Shown here one piece after another: positions 24,077-32,931 of a stretch of DNA of 42,904 nucleotides (the first letter of the stretch is position 1; the number at the start of each line of letters is the position of its first letter). The translations under genes were made by a program, and so were the position numbers. This DNA comes from a virus. The notes under the pieces are model-generated. The model saw only the letters and a program-made list of their open reading frames with translations. It had not been told where the DNA came from and did not search any database. The stretch spans positions 1 to 42,904 of IMG/VR virus record IMGVR_UViG_3300037258_000216; one strand, given 5' to 3'.

Positions 24077-24964
24077 TTAAACCGTAGTGTTAAGTTGCTG
24101 AATCAACTTACCTTCAGTTCGTACCGCACCCAACACGCCAACTATTTGAACTTGTTTGGTATCAACATAATCGGGTCTGTCTTTAATAGAGATATCCCAT
24201 TCACGTGACATGCCTACGCAAATTCCATTAGATGCCATTGCAAAACAAGCTCGTGTACCAGAAGATACCGCTAACACAGGATTGGTAACGTTATTACCAA
24301 ACTTGATTAGGTCCATATCCGCTACGCTACGCGCGACACCTTTTTCAAGTTGCAACTGTGTGGTGTACCGAGTCGATATGAATTGGTCAATTTGCAGTAA
24401 GGTTGTGTGTTCCTCACCAGAAATACCTATACATATGTCTACCGGCATATCGTTGCCGACTTCTCCGTCGATGTAGTTCTGCTTAATCTGCAGAATCTTA
24501 GCCAACGTCAAACCTGTGGTGGCATCTACCGTGGATACGCCATCGTTTGCAGCGGTAATAGGTGTCTGGAATGTTTGTCCCGTATTAACGGTGGCAAACA
24601 TGGCTTGGTAGCACACCAAGTCAAAGACACGTTCAAGAGCTTTTACGGAAGCTTCGGCGAACCGACCTTGTGGGTCAATAAGCATACCCTCAGTATCCAT
24701 CTTATCTATAGGTAGGGTGACTACGAATCTTCGACGTGTAATTTCACGACGATTGAATTCAATGTCATCAAAGACTGTTAAATTGAGACGTCCTGTAAGT
24801 TCTCTAGCTTCAACGGTGCCTAAGCCATCGTAGGCGTACACATCGCCGGTCATGCGCCGGATGTCTACATAAGGTCGAAGTCTTGCACGGGATTGCTGTG
24901 CGCGGATATGAATCATATCCGAGAACTGGGTAATTAGTGCCGACGTAATCGTCTCTAAAGCCAT
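24077..24964 (-). CDS. Major capsid protein
   Basis: Protein of 295 residues in the expected position after the scaffold gene and before the tail genes. It has a helical, basic N-terminal arm (AQQSRARLRPYVDI at 22-35), then EFNRREITRRRFVVTLPIDK (a region typical of HK97-type capsid proteins) and a spine-like helix around ASVKALERVFDLVC. GGGGA lies 11 bases before ATG, and a 155-base non-coding leader precedes it, which would suit separate strong expression. A 23-base stretch of its DNA recurs exactly in an early gene (38488-38510). Confidence 0.8.
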   Translation of the reverse strand: MALETITSALITQFSDMIHIRAQQSRARLRPYVDIRRMTGDVYAYDGLGTVEARELTGRLNLTVFDDIEFNRREITRRRFVVTLPIDKMDTEGMLIDPQGRFAEASVKALERVFDLVCYQAMFATVNTGQTFQTPITAANDGVSTVDATTGLTLAKILQIKQNYIDGEVGNDMPVDICIGISGEEHTTLLQIDQFISTRYTTQLQLEKGVARSVADMDLIKFGNNVTNPVLAVSSGTRACFAMASNGICVGMSREWDISIKDRPDYVDTKQVQIVGVLGAVRTEGKLIQQLNTTV

Positions 24965-25119
24965 TGTGGTGAATCCCCAAAAAGTGGAAGTACGAAACTG
25001 TTTTAATTGTTTCGCGCACTCCCCGCTCTTGCGGATGCACTTGCAGCCCTTACTGCCGTAGTCGGACTATTTAATTAGCTACCCGACATCATGGATGATA
25101 CCACGAATTATTCGCTTGT

Positions 25120-26193
25120 CTATAGGTAAGAAAGAGATTTTTCTAGTGCTGCAGGCGGTAAGTTTTGATATCCCTTATTCACCTTTGCCACCACTGCATC
25201 ATGGTCTGGATGCATAGCATTTGTATAAGCATCGGATTTCATAAGGTCGTTTAATGCTCTGCGCGCTGCCATCGGGTCTGGTGCCGAAGGTGAACTACCC
25301 GGACGTGTACTAAAACTATCTTCTCGTACATATTTACCGTTTACCCGCATCATGAGGTCGGCAAACAACATACGGTTAGTGTTATCTAACTGATTCCAAT
25401 AAACCATATCTTCAGGCGGCAACAACGCTGCAGCCATCTTGCCACTGAGCTCGATGACTTGATTCTTACGTTCGCCGTAACGAGTGTCGAACTTGGTATT
25501 GAAGTCCTGCTCGAAATCCGATTCTGTTTTAGCAGTTGCTATCCTTTGTTCTCTTAAATGTTTAACAGCAATGCGGTCATGCGCTTCCAACATTTTCTCA
25601 AACGTGGCTTTAGGTATGTTGTTTGCTAAGGCTGCCGCTTTAAGGTCTTCAATAAACGAAGCCGGACGAACATTAGCTATCTGTTCACCAAAAGGCTTTT
25701 CTTCTGGTGTCCATTCAATAGGTTTAGTCTCGTAGCCTTTAATGTCTTCTGGTACGCCTACAGCCTTACGAAAATTAGCTACTTGCTCCGGTGTTGCATT
25801 TTCGGGTAGCGCCGCTAACGGACGTTCACCTATTTTGGATTGAAGTCCTTCAAACTGCTTCAGCAGTTCTTCATGCGGATTTTCGGCATCTGCTAAACTC
25901 TTTGCCCAATTCTTGTCTCTATGTACTTCGGGCACCAAGTCCTCAAAGCTAAATTTCTTCGCTGCCGATTCGTTATCAACGAATGGGTTAAAAGACATTT
26001 CCGCTTGAGCATTGCGGACTTCAACTATCGGTTGTGTCTGTGCCGTTTGATTCGATTGTGATGTCGAGTTTTTTGAGTTCTCGTTGGATGAACTCTGCGG
26101 ATTCGCGTTCGATGTCGCGGCGTTTAAGTCTGCCGCTACTGCTTGTGCCGTCTGGCTCGGTGGTGTTGCCGTCGCTGTCGTTCCTTCGGTCAT
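25120..26193 (-). CDS. Scaffolding-like protein
   Basis: Protein of 357 residues. The first 65 are Asn/Ser/Thr/Gln-rich and disordered. The rest is charged and helical with FEDLVPEVHRDKNWAK, then an ENATPEQVANFRKAVGVPED segment, a pattern seen in scaffold-like proteins before capsid genes. It guides capsid assembly. ATG 26193 has AAGGA at good spacing although it overlaps the upstream gene by 173 bases; an alternative start at 25998 avoids overlap but lacks a site. Confidence 0.75.
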   Translation of the reverse strand: MTEGTTATATPPSQTAQAVAADLNAATSNANPQSSSNENSKNSTSQSNQTAQTQPIVEVRNAQAEMSFNPFVDNESAAKKFSFEDLVPEVHRDKNWAKSLADAENPHEELLKQFEGLQSKIGERPLAALPENATPEQVANFRKAVGVPEDIKGYETKPIEWTPEEKPFGEQIANVRPASFIEDLKAAALANNIPKATFEKMLEAHDRIAVKHLREQRIATAKTESDFEQDFNTKFDTRYGERKNQVIELSGKMAAALLPPEDMVYWNQLDNTNRMLFADLMMRVNGKYVREDSFSTRPGSSPSAPDPMAARRALNDLMKSDAYTNAMHPDHDAVVAKVNKGYQNLPPAALEKSLSYL

Positions 26194-26473
26194 GGAGTTC
26201 CTTGCCCTCGCGTTTCATAGTTTCTGTAATTTGCTGATTATGTTCTATAGCTACAAGATTATCAATCGGTATCAATTTACGCAACTGCATCCATATATCT
26301 AAACGTCCTAAATTATATGCAGTCATCGTAGAATTAATTTCATGAGTCTGCGGGTTAACCGTTCCCGGTGGCATATTCCACCCGCACTGTCCCATGAGAT
26401 AGTTCAGAATAATTCGTCCTGACTCAGTACCAGCGACTTGCGCCACATGCTGTTTAAAAATTTCGTCGTCCAT
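26021..26473 (-). CDS. Bbp19-like protein
   Basis: Protein of 150 residues. The first 70 (TESGRIILNYLMGQCGW, then NLGRLDIWMQLRKLI) resemble the small Bbp19 family found beside portal genes in podoviruses such as Bordetella phage BPP-1. The C-terminal half is charged, and its codons overlap the disordered start of the scaffold gene in another frame. Role unknown. The start overlaps the portal stop by one base. Confidence 0.65.
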   Translation of the reverse strand: MDDEIFKQHVAQVAGTESGRIILNYLMGQCGWNMPPGTVNPQTHEINSTMTAYNLGRLDIWMQLRKLIPIDNLVAIEHNQQITETMKREGKELHDRRNDSDGNTTEPDGTSSSGRLKRRDIERESAEFIQRELKKLDITIESNGTDTTDS

Positions 26474-28407
26474 TATGCTGCCTGTTGCTGTCCATCAAAA
26501 CCTAGTAAATCGCTAATCGGTATACCCGCTTTAGCTCCGGCATCAGCCGCTTGCCCTAAATGCTTAGCAGTCAATGCCCCTTGTTCTTTAGCCGCTGCCT
26601 GTTGTTGCTGTGCTTGCATCTGCTGACGCTGCGCTCGTATCTTATCGCGTACATCTGAACCGTTAAGTATGTCGCTTGGTGCGCCAGTAAGTTCTACTAT
26701 ATGGCGAACAGCAACATCGAAATCTATGTTATCCAGAATATCCGGCACTACATTAGCAAGATTAACTATGCCGGTAAGTGTTTGCTGTATACCGGCTAAT
26801 TCTTCAGAACGCATTGCACGCGCTGCCGGCGATAAGAATCTAATGCTATAGGCATCCGAGTTGCCTTGAATTAACTTAGCCACCGCATCTGGTATTATCC
26901 AAATATTCTGGACACCAGCATGTTTGAGCATGTAGTATTCCCATGAACCTTGCACTACACCGAGTCTGTTTTGTTTATGCAAAATATCAAAAGTTCGCTC
27001 TACTAGACGTGAAAACTGTTCGGCTATTTGTCTTGAATAAATTGTACCTAGAGACTGCTCGCGTAGTTTGTTGCGTATACTCGCTTCACCTAATGTTTGA
27101 CGTTGTGTATTGTTTAAATCAGTAAGCCTATCTAAGAAGAAATTGGTACGGATTATTTCTTGCAGTCTCTCAACTTCAAGCAACGTATCTTTTAATTCGC
27201 CAACAGTCACAATAGGCTCTAATGGTTTAATACCACTTTGCGCCATACGCCCCGAAAGATTGATAACGCTAAATGCACCCGCGCTTGTATTAACAACTTG
27301 ATTGCCTAATGAACCATCACTATATAAAGCAAGAGGCGGGTTCAATAGTTTTTCAACTGCAACTATAGTAGCCTCACGCAGTTCGTTAACTTCTAAAATG
27401 TCCGGCATCGCTTCCATAGCCGGCGAACGTCCGTACACTTCGTTCATCGTCTTCCAGAACCGTGTAATGAATATCGGCATCTTAGGATAACCAGACTCAC
27501 GTAATACGTGGTTGTTATTTATTTCTATATGTATAGAAGCGTAAGGGTAATTTTGATTGCCACCAAAACCACTAACTTCTATTTGATTATCAATACGCGG
27601 TTCGACCGCGTGTAAGACCATAATCTTTTCTTCTTGCCGACTTTGTTTAAATCCTTCCTGCACCACAGGGGAACAATTTTCTAAGCCGTATTCTTGCACC
27701 ACTTGCCGAAAAGTCATTTCCCTCTCTACATAGCAAGTGTCAACGAAACCATCTGCGCCTTCAGCTATAGAAATCTTCTTAGCATCAACTGCCATGTACT
27801 GAAGCGGGGTCTCGGCTCCCATTTCTTCATTTTCTTTGACGTAGATACCGCTGATACCAAAAGCGCCTTGGTCGTACATGTACTCTTCTAACGCTAAAGC
27901 CAATCCGCATTTAGGATTGTCCATAACTTCAACCATAGTTTTAGTTACGCGCGAATAGTATTCTTTGACTTCTTTAGTGTGCCTATCTTCCTCTGCCATA
28001 GAATGTGGTGGCTGGATATCAAAACTTCTGCCGGCATTGGGCCAAAGGGCACCAAGCAATGCCGACGCCATTAAGTGATTAGCATTAGGCGCGGTGCTGT
28101 CAAAAATCTTGCCGGTTAAAAACATACCCGGTGTAATATGAATTGTGAAATCCTGTTTGCGCGTCATCACAAACTCACCTATCAATTGATAGGTATACAA
28201 CCACGGTACTTTCAAAGTTTTAAGTTGACGATGCCGTTCTAAGACTTTTTGTACTCGCTCTTCGTATGACAGTCTACCCGTCATAGAACGGTTCATAGGG
28301 GTATCGTAGGGCTGCGAAATCGGGTCTACGCTCGTTAAGGGATTAGACCCTTCAGGCGTTGTCCCTGAACCTATCGCCATGCCTGGTCCAGCGGTTCCCG
28401 TAGCCAT
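26473..28407 (-). CDS. Portal protein (head-tail connector)
   Basis: Protein of 644 residues. Size, position after the terminase and small head genes, and sequence fit the T7-type portal: RLSYEERVQKVLERH at the start, an FDSTAPNANHLMASALLGALWP segment, a YGRSPAMEAMPDILEVNEL region, and a C-terminal Gln-rich helix (RAQRQQMQAQQQQ). Twelve copies would form the ring through which DNA enters and leaves. Confidence 0.9.
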   Translation of the reverse strand: MATGTAGPGMAIGSGTTPEGSNPLTSVDPISQPYDTPMNRSMTGRLSYEERVQKVLERHRQLKTLKVPWLYTYQLIGEFVMTRKQDFTIHITPGMFLTGKIFDSTAPNANHLMASALLGALWPNAGRSFDIQPPHSMAEEDRHTKEVKEYYSRVTKTMVEVMDNPKCGLALALEEYMYDQGAFGISGIYVKENEEMGAETPLQYMAVDAKKISIAEGADGFVDTCYVEREMTFRQVVQEYGLENCSPVVQEGFKQSRQEEKIMVLHAVEPRIDNQIEVSGFGGNQNYPYASIHIEINNNHVLRESGYPKMPIFITRFWKTMNEVYGRSPAMEAMPDILEVNELREATIVAVEKLLNPPLALYSDGSLGNQVVNTSAGAFSVINLSGRMAQSGIKPLEPIVTVGELKDTLLEVERLQEIIRTNFFLDRLTDLNNTQRQTLGEASIRNKLREQSLGTIYSRQIAEQFSRLVERTFDILHKQNRLGVVQGSWEYYMLKHAGVQNIWIIPDAVAKLIQGNSDAYSIRFLSPAARAMRSEELAGIQQTLTGIVNLANVVPDILDNIDFDVAVRHIVELTGAPSDILNGSDVRDKIRAQRQQMQAQQQQAAAKEQGALTAKHLGQAADAGAKAGIPISDLLGFDGQQQAA

Positions 28408-28408
28408 G

Positions 28409-28693
28409 CTAACCCCCTAGAACAGAGGCACTAGACGTGTTTAACGCGCTACCGCCAGGACTAGCGGCACCTGCATAAGCTCCAATAGATACTGGATTAG
28501 TTGCGGCTTGCTGTTCATCTTCAGCCGCTATTTGCTGCGTCTGTGCGCCATACTGTTGCGCTAATTGTTGTTCTTGCGCCTGCTGCTGCGCCTGCATAGT
28601 GCTCTGCTGTTGCTGAGAGAATATCTGTTCATTGACAGCATTATTAGCTTGCAGTGATGCAGACGGTCCGCCGCCACCAAACAGATTGCCCAT
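28409..28693 (-). CDS. Gln-rich small virion protein, MGNLFG type
   Basis: Protein of 94 residues. It begins MGNLFGGGG and has a Gln-rich coiled region (about 24-62), then a Gly/Ser tail ending SVLGG. It resembles the protein at 30433-30726 in length, composition and both ends. It is placed between a small basic protein and the portal, with TAAATG overlap. Function unknown; a head-associated part is likely. Confidence 0.7.
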   Translation of the reverse strand: MGNLFGGGGPSASLQANNAVNEQIFSQQQQSTMQAQQQAQEQQLAQQYGAQTQQIAAEDEQQAATNPVSIGAYAGAASPGGSALNTSSASVLGG

Positions 28694-28831
28694 TTACTTT
28701 CCCTTGCGTTTCTTTTCCCGTTGTTCGGAATAAGCAATAGCTACCGCTTGCTTTTGCGATTTGCCAGAAGCCATTTCCGTTTTAACGTTTTTAGAAAACG
28801 CCTTTTTACCTTTACCTTTATCTAGTGGCAT
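28694..28831 (-). CDS. Very small basic protein
   Basis: Protein of 45 residues, missed by usual length cut-offs: MPLDKGKGKKAF at the start, then ASGKSQKQAVAIAYSEQ and a basic end. I know this pattern as a recurring tiny protein of phage head modules and related elements. Its stop overlaps the start region of the next gene (TAAATG). A nucleic-acid or capsid-interior role is possible. Confidence 0.75.
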   Translation of the reverse strand: MPLDKGKGKKAFSKNVKTEMASGKSQKQAVAIAYSEQREKKRKGK

Positions 28832-28836
28832 ATTGT

Positions 28837-29301
28837 TTAACTCCCACAACGGCAGATAAGTTCTGCGCGTAATTCAGTTGCATTATCGTTAGTCTTCACA
28901 TTGAATACCAACGAACTGCCTGCTGGAATTATAGGTATGCCACTCACATTCAAGCTAGTAGCGAATCCTAATACTCCGCCTGTTGGTACTATAAGAGAAG
29001 CAAAAGTACCTGCAGTCGTACCCGGATAATTACTATTACAAATAGTATTAGATACCGTAGGCGGTGCGCTTGCTAAAAGTGTTTGCCAAATATCTATAGT
29101 GCAAGTTGCGCTAACATCAGTAAAAACTATCCAACCTAAAATCTCCATAGCTACAGGAACGTAGACATACATCTTTTTGCTAGTAGCAACTGCAGAGCCG
29201 CCACCGTCCCAAAACGCACCTACACTACGGATAGTAGAAGATTTAAACTCCCCGGACTTAAAAATATTTGTTCCAGATAAAACATCACTTGGCGCTGTCA
29301 T
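28837..29301 (-). CDS. Hypothetical structural protein
   Basis: Protein of 154 residues, beta-rich, with five Cys and hydrophobic strands (MYVYVPVAMEILGWIVF). Not recognised. Unlike its two upstream neighbours it has no signal peptide, yet its general style (a beta sandwich with an IPAGSSLVFNV segment) resembles decoration or fibre-like domains. Confidence 0.7.
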   Translation of the reverse strand: MTAPSDVLSGTNIFKSGEFKSSTIRSVGAFWDGGGSAVATSKKMYVYVPVAMEILGWIVFTDVSATCTIDIWQTLLASAPPTVSNTICNSNYPGTTAGTFASLIVPTGGVLGFATSLNVSGIPIIPAGSSLVFNVKTNDNATELRAELICRCGS

Positions 29302-29313
29302 GGTAGTTCCCCT

Positions 29314-29946
29314 TTATTGTTCGGTCCAATACACATTGAAAGCCAATAACGGGGTGCTTCCGCCCGGAATAGTACCCGCAAAATTTACACATACACATTC
29401 AGTCGCGCTATTCAAAATAAGTGGCTTACCGTACATAGTGGCATCAAAGAGAGTCTGAAGGGGAAATTGTATATCAGAAGCAACAACACCAGAAACGGAA
29501 GAACTTAAAGACGTAATAGCTACCTGTCCTACAGATGTTCCCAATCCTCCCGGATTAGCGGTATAGCATTTAACTACTGCAGTGCCGGCTGCATCACCTG
29601 AGTCAAATGGAATATCTGTCAGAGTAGTTGCCGTACCTGTGGTATCGAGCGTGCTTCGTTTTATCAAATATGTTGGTGCGATATTGCCTGCAGTAGAAGT
29701 TGTATAAACCGCTTCAATACGCAAAATGTGTATCTTCTTAGTAGAAGAGCCCGCTATCATCAACATATCCGTAGTCGATGCTACAGGCGTAGTTAATGCT
29801 GAAGACGCTGAATAAGTAGTTACTGTTGGAGTCGTAAGGCTGGATGAACCCCCACCACTAGCGCCACCAGGCACATGCTGTGCAAATACCGGCAATACCG
29901 TGCTTGTAAAAAGAGTTAAAAGTAAAAGACAAAGAAATTTTTTCAT
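29314..29946 (-). CDS. Secreted beta-rich protein in the head module
   Basis: Protein of 210 residues with a textbook signal peptide (KKFLCLLLLTLFTSTVLPVFA, cut before Gln-23). The mature part is Thr/Ser/Gly-rich and beta-like. Secreted proteins are not expected between terminase and portal. It may be exported to the periplasm or cell surface of the host to block re-infection or to bind released virions. Function unknown. Confidence 0.75.
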   Translation of the reverse strand: MKKFLCLLLLTLFTSTVLPVFAQHVPGGASGGGSSSLTTPTVTTYSASSALTTPVASTTDMLMIAGSSTKKIHILRIEAVYTTSTAGNIAPTYLIKRSTLDTTGTATTLTDIPFDSGDAAGTAVVKCYTANPGGLGTSVGQVAITSLSSSVSGVVASDIQFPLQTLFDATMYGKPLILNSATECVCVNFAGTIPGGSTPLLAFNVYWTEQ

Positions 29947-29948
29947 GT

Positions 29949-30314
29949 TTAGTACGCTAAGAAGTTGATAGTACCCGTGGTGCCGCCACCATAATAATTG
30001 ATTTGATTAGTTGCCGATGCATATCCTTGCAAACCGTAAGTTATAGAATCCCCACTACCTAATAAAGCATTAGAAGTAGTAGCTGCTACCGAATTAAAAG
30101 TTATATTTACCGGCGAAGAACCTGAACTCAGCCAAACCTGAATATGGGAAAAACTTCCTTTCAATCCACTGGCTCCATCAAGGTAAATGGTGTTAGCCCC
30201 CGAGGCTATAGAGGCTGTTCCGTCAACTTCTATAGGCGGTGCGGCATACGCAGATAGAGGCGCAAGTATCGCCAAAAGCAATGTAGAAATCAGCAAAGAA
30301 CATCGCTTTATCAT
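29949..30314 (-). CDS. Secreted small beta-rich protein
   Basis: Protein of 121 residues with a signal peptide (KRCSLLISTLLLAILAPLSAYA, cut before Ala-25). The mature part is a Gly/Ser/Asn-rich beta domain of about 97 residues. It ends two bases before the start of another secreted protein, so the two are probably made together. Not recognised. Confidence 0.75.
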   Translation of the reverse strand: MIKRCSLLISTLLLAILAPLSAYAAPPIEVDGTASIASGANTIYLDGASGLKGSFSHIQVWLSSGSSPVNITFNSVAATTSNALLGSGDSITYGLQGYASATNQINYYGGGTTGTINFLAY

Positions 30315-30318
30315 ATAC

Positions 30319-30426
30319 TTACGCCTTCACCTGTTGTGGTTGGTGTTCCAGAGGAAATAAGTTTTTGTCACTCGTTTCCGCGCAAAACATAACACAAAAA
30401 GTAAAAGATGCAAAGACTGCTAACAA
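30319..30426 (-). CDS. Possible tiny exported peptide, TTG start
   Basis: From TTG 30426 the frame gives 35 residues: a hydrophobic start (LAVFASFTFCVMFCA) followed by a polar tail with HQPQQVKA. It exactly fills the gap between the MGNLFG protein and the secreted protein at 30314, and its stop is four bases before that ATG. AGGT lies 13 bases upstream of the TTG. It looks like an exported peptide or a leader for coupling. Confidence 0.45.
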   Translation of the reverse strand: MLAVFASFTFCVMFCAETSDKNLFPLEHQPQQVKA

Positions 30427-30432
30427 ATATAT

Positions 30433-30726
30433 CTAGTTACCTAAAAGCTGTGACCGGCTGGTACTCGGTGTTGACTGGTCACCTAATTCTGACGTGGCGA
30501 TGGTGGCAAGTGGCACTAGCTGTTGCGGATTACTTACTGTAGGTCCAAGCTGTTGCTGCAGCGCTGCAGTACGTTGATTTACTAAGTCAGCCATTTGCGT
30601 TTGTTCTTGTTGCATAGCGGCGTTTTGTTGATTCTGCGCACTGGCAGACAAAAGCTCGTTAGTATTTTCTTGCTGCGAAGCTGCCGCTGCTTGTGCATTT
30701 TGCGAAGTGCCGAATAGATTACCCAT
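30433..30726 (-). CDS. Gln-rich small virion protein, MGNLFG type
   Basis: Protein of 97 residues beginning MGNLFGTS, Gln/Ala-rich in the middle and ending SQLLGN. It parallels the 94-residue protein at 28409-28693. The start overlaps the terminase gene by 8 bases. Probably a head or ejection component; function unknown. Confidence 0.7.
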   Translation of the reverse strand: MGNLFGTSQNAQAAAASQQENTNELLSASAQNQQNAAMQQEQTQMADLVNQRTAALQQQLGPTVSNPQQLVPLATIATSELGDQSTPSTSRSQLLGN

Positions 30727-32416
30727 TACTTACACCTGGACTATACGCTTCTCTACCCGACCGTTTGAAACTACTAGCTGACTTTACCGGCATCGTAGGC
30801 ATAGTGTAACCCGAATCATCGCCACTGCGAATACGTGCCAAGGTAGAAAGCTCGGATAAGCCACCACGTACATTACTTACATATCCATTATGATTTTCTT
30901 TTGCTATATCTTTAGGTCGAACCTTCTCGGCAAAACACAAAATGAACGAGTCAGCAATGTCTGGTGATTTGCCGCCATAGTTCTTACGTATATCTTCTTT
31001 TGAAGGAAATTTGATTTTGCCATTACTGGTTAATTCAAAATCTGGTATCGCTGCAAGGTCACCTGCAATATCCGGGTCATCTGGTATGCGCGCGCCTTCC
31101 TTCATCCAGTCACGCAGATTGAAATACATTTCTGCGCGTTTGTTTAAATACTGTGGGTCATACGGTGCTTGGCTGAAATGCACACCTTCTACAATGGCAC
31201 CGTAGCCGCGTTCGATTAGCCTATCTACCGTGCCGTAACCTAAGCCGTAATCTATAAAACATTTATCCACTTCGTATTCGTCGATAATGGAAGCAACAAT
31301 ACCTGCAAGTCGCATTTCATTCATGTTTTCATATCGCCACACTTTTTCCATACACCTACCATGACGTAAAGAAAGAACGGTGCGGTCACCACTGCGGGCT
31401 GGGTCAACACCTAGAATCCACGCGCCGTAGGTTTCTTCAAGCTTTGACTTTTGACACTTATCTACTAGCATCGGGTCAATAAATGATGAACCCGAAGCTT
31501 GGAACGCTTCTTGTAGCGTTGCAGGGTATTCTTGTTTAAACAGGCGTTCCGATTTTAGAAACTCTATTTTACGTCTGCGCCAGTATAATTGGTCGTTGGT
31601 TAAAGCACGCGGTTCTATTTGTTTAGTGTCGCGATTAAAGAACGTAGCTTGTGCAGATAAATCTTCCTCTTCGTCGGTACGTTCAAAAGTCTGTGGTGCT
31701 TTTTCACTGTACTTATCAGACCAAAACCAAGGAATAAAAATTACTTCGTATTCGTTCTTACCAGCTATTGCATCATCAACAAAGTCTTTAAACCAGTTGT
31801 AACCAAATGCAGTGCTTTCCCACCATATCTCTGTACCGGGTGCATCTGATACGCATTGAATTAGTCCGGTCTTAATACCTTCTGGATTTTTATATTGTGC
31901 CGCTTCAGACAAGTGAAGGAACTGAATAGTTTTCGAGCGCCCGGTGTTTTCGCTACCAGCAGTGCCGACAGAATAAGCAGACTCATTACTCCATTTCTTT
32001 TCGTACCTATTACCTGTTAACTCGCGCGGCTTTGTTCCTTCAGGCGCGTAGTTATAGTAGCGGTCAACTTTATCAAACAAAGTTGCAGTCGATGGCGCTT
32101 CATGTGAAAGTATGTAGGCGGTAGTTGCTGCACGTTGGGTGGTCTTCTTATATCCTCTACCGGAAACGTATTCACTGCATCCTTGCTGACGCGCTTTAAC
32201 TACAATAGCTCTAATGCGCCCAGTCTTGCGCATCATTTCATTAGCACGATAGTCTATGTAATCTTGCACCTGATTAAATTCAAAATCAATGATGCCGTAA
32301 TCGGTAAGTATCTTGAGCGTGTTGCGCGCAAAATACCTATACGATTTAGTTAGTAGGTTGTGATGGTCTACTGCGCTTAAACGCCCAGTAGCTTCACGCG
32401 ATGGCGATTCGATGAT
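30719..32416 (-). CDS. terL: Terminase large subunit (TerL), apparent ATC start
   Basis: The motor and nuclease that packages DNA. ATPase motifs are visible: Walker A-like VKARQQGCSEY and Walker B-like TIQFLHLSEAAQ. The nuclease part shows ILGVDPARSGDRTVLSL (first Asp), then CFIDYGLGYG and a later KSPDIADSFILC. The first GTG (32269) would give 516 residues, but the open frame continues 49 codons upstream as good protein (YFARNTLKILTDYG, then FNQVQDYIDYR), a region present in relatives. No ATG, GTG or TTG exists there. ATC at 32416 overlaps the TerS stop as TAATC, exactly where this genome elsewhere uses TAATG, so I place the start there (565 residues). Confidence 0.85.
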   Translation of the reverse strand: MIESPSREATGRLSAVDHHNLLTKSYRYFARNTLKILTDYGIIDFEFNQVQDYIDYRANEMMRKTGRIRAIVVKARQQGCSEYVSGRGYKKTTQRAATTAYILSHEAPSTATLFDKVDRYYNYAPEGTKPRELTGNRYEKKWSNESAYSVGTAGSENTGRSKTIQFLHLSEAAQYKNPEGIKTGLIQCVSDAPGTEIWWESTAFGYNWFKDFVDDAIAGKNEYEVIFIPWFWSDKYSEKAPQTFERTDEEEDLSAQATFFNRDTKQIEPRALTNDQLYWRRRKIEFLKSERLFKQEYPATLQEAFQASGSSFIDPMLVDKCQKSKLEETYGAWILGVDPARSGDRTVLSLRHGRCMEKVWRYENMNEMRLAGIVASIIDEYEVDKCFIDYGLGYGTVDRLIERGYGAIVEGVHFSQAPYDPQYLNKRAEMYFNLRDWMKEGARIPDDPDIAGDLAAIPDFELTSNGKIKFPSKEDIRKNYGGKSPDIADSFILCFAEKVRPKDIAKENHNGYVSNVRGGLSELSTLARIRSGDDSGYTMPTMPVKSASSFKRSGREAYSPGVSNG

Positions 32417-32925
32417 TAGATACCGTCAAGCTCTGCATACCTATTGTTTGTTGGGTTGCTGCTTTCTGGCTCTGTATCTTCTATCTCTAACTCGGTAATA
32501 GTAATGTCCGCTTCTGCTAATTCTTCAGCGGTAGGCGGCTTACACATTTTCAAAAAATCTTCGTAGGTGGCTGAAATGGTTAATGACTCTACTTGCTGTT
32601 TAGGTTTACCCAATACTCTGTCCATTGCCCATTCCAAAGTATCCTGGTCACCATGAGAAACGCGGTCTGCTGCGCGCTCCATTCCCACTTCAAGTTTAGA
32701 CTTACCGACATGTTTTTCTTCGTCAGGTAAAATCTCTCCGTTCGTGTTCTTAAGTGGTTCATATTCTAATTGCAGTGAGGTTACTAAAAGCTTATTGACA
32801 CTTTGTACCGTCACTGGTGGCGCGTATGCCGGACATGGCATACCGTCTTTCCATATTATGTACTTACCGGCAATAGGTGACTTGCGGGGTTTATAGTCTT
32901 CGGTAACGACAAGCTCTCTGGACAT
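32416..32925 (-). CDS. terS: Probable terminase small subunit
   Basis: Protein of 169 residues directly before TerL. It has a Lys/Arg-rich first third, a helical middle with EVGMERAADRVSHGDQDTLE and WAMDRVLGKPKQQ, and an acidic C-terminus ending YAELDGI. The middle resembles small terminase-like proteins of podoviruses. It would recognise the packaging start on the DNA. The C-terminal tail matches those of the VapE-type helicase and an HTH protein. Confidence 0.65.
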   Translation of the reverse strand: MSRELVVTEDYKPRKSPIAGKYIIWKDGMPCPAYAPPVTVQSVNKLLVTSLQLEYEPLKNTNGEILPDEEKHVGKSKLEVGMERAADRVSHGDQDTLEWAMDRVLGKPKQQVESLTISATYEDFLKMCKPPTAEELAEADITITELEIEDTEPESSNPTNNRYAELDGI

Positions 32926-32931
32926 AGCATT

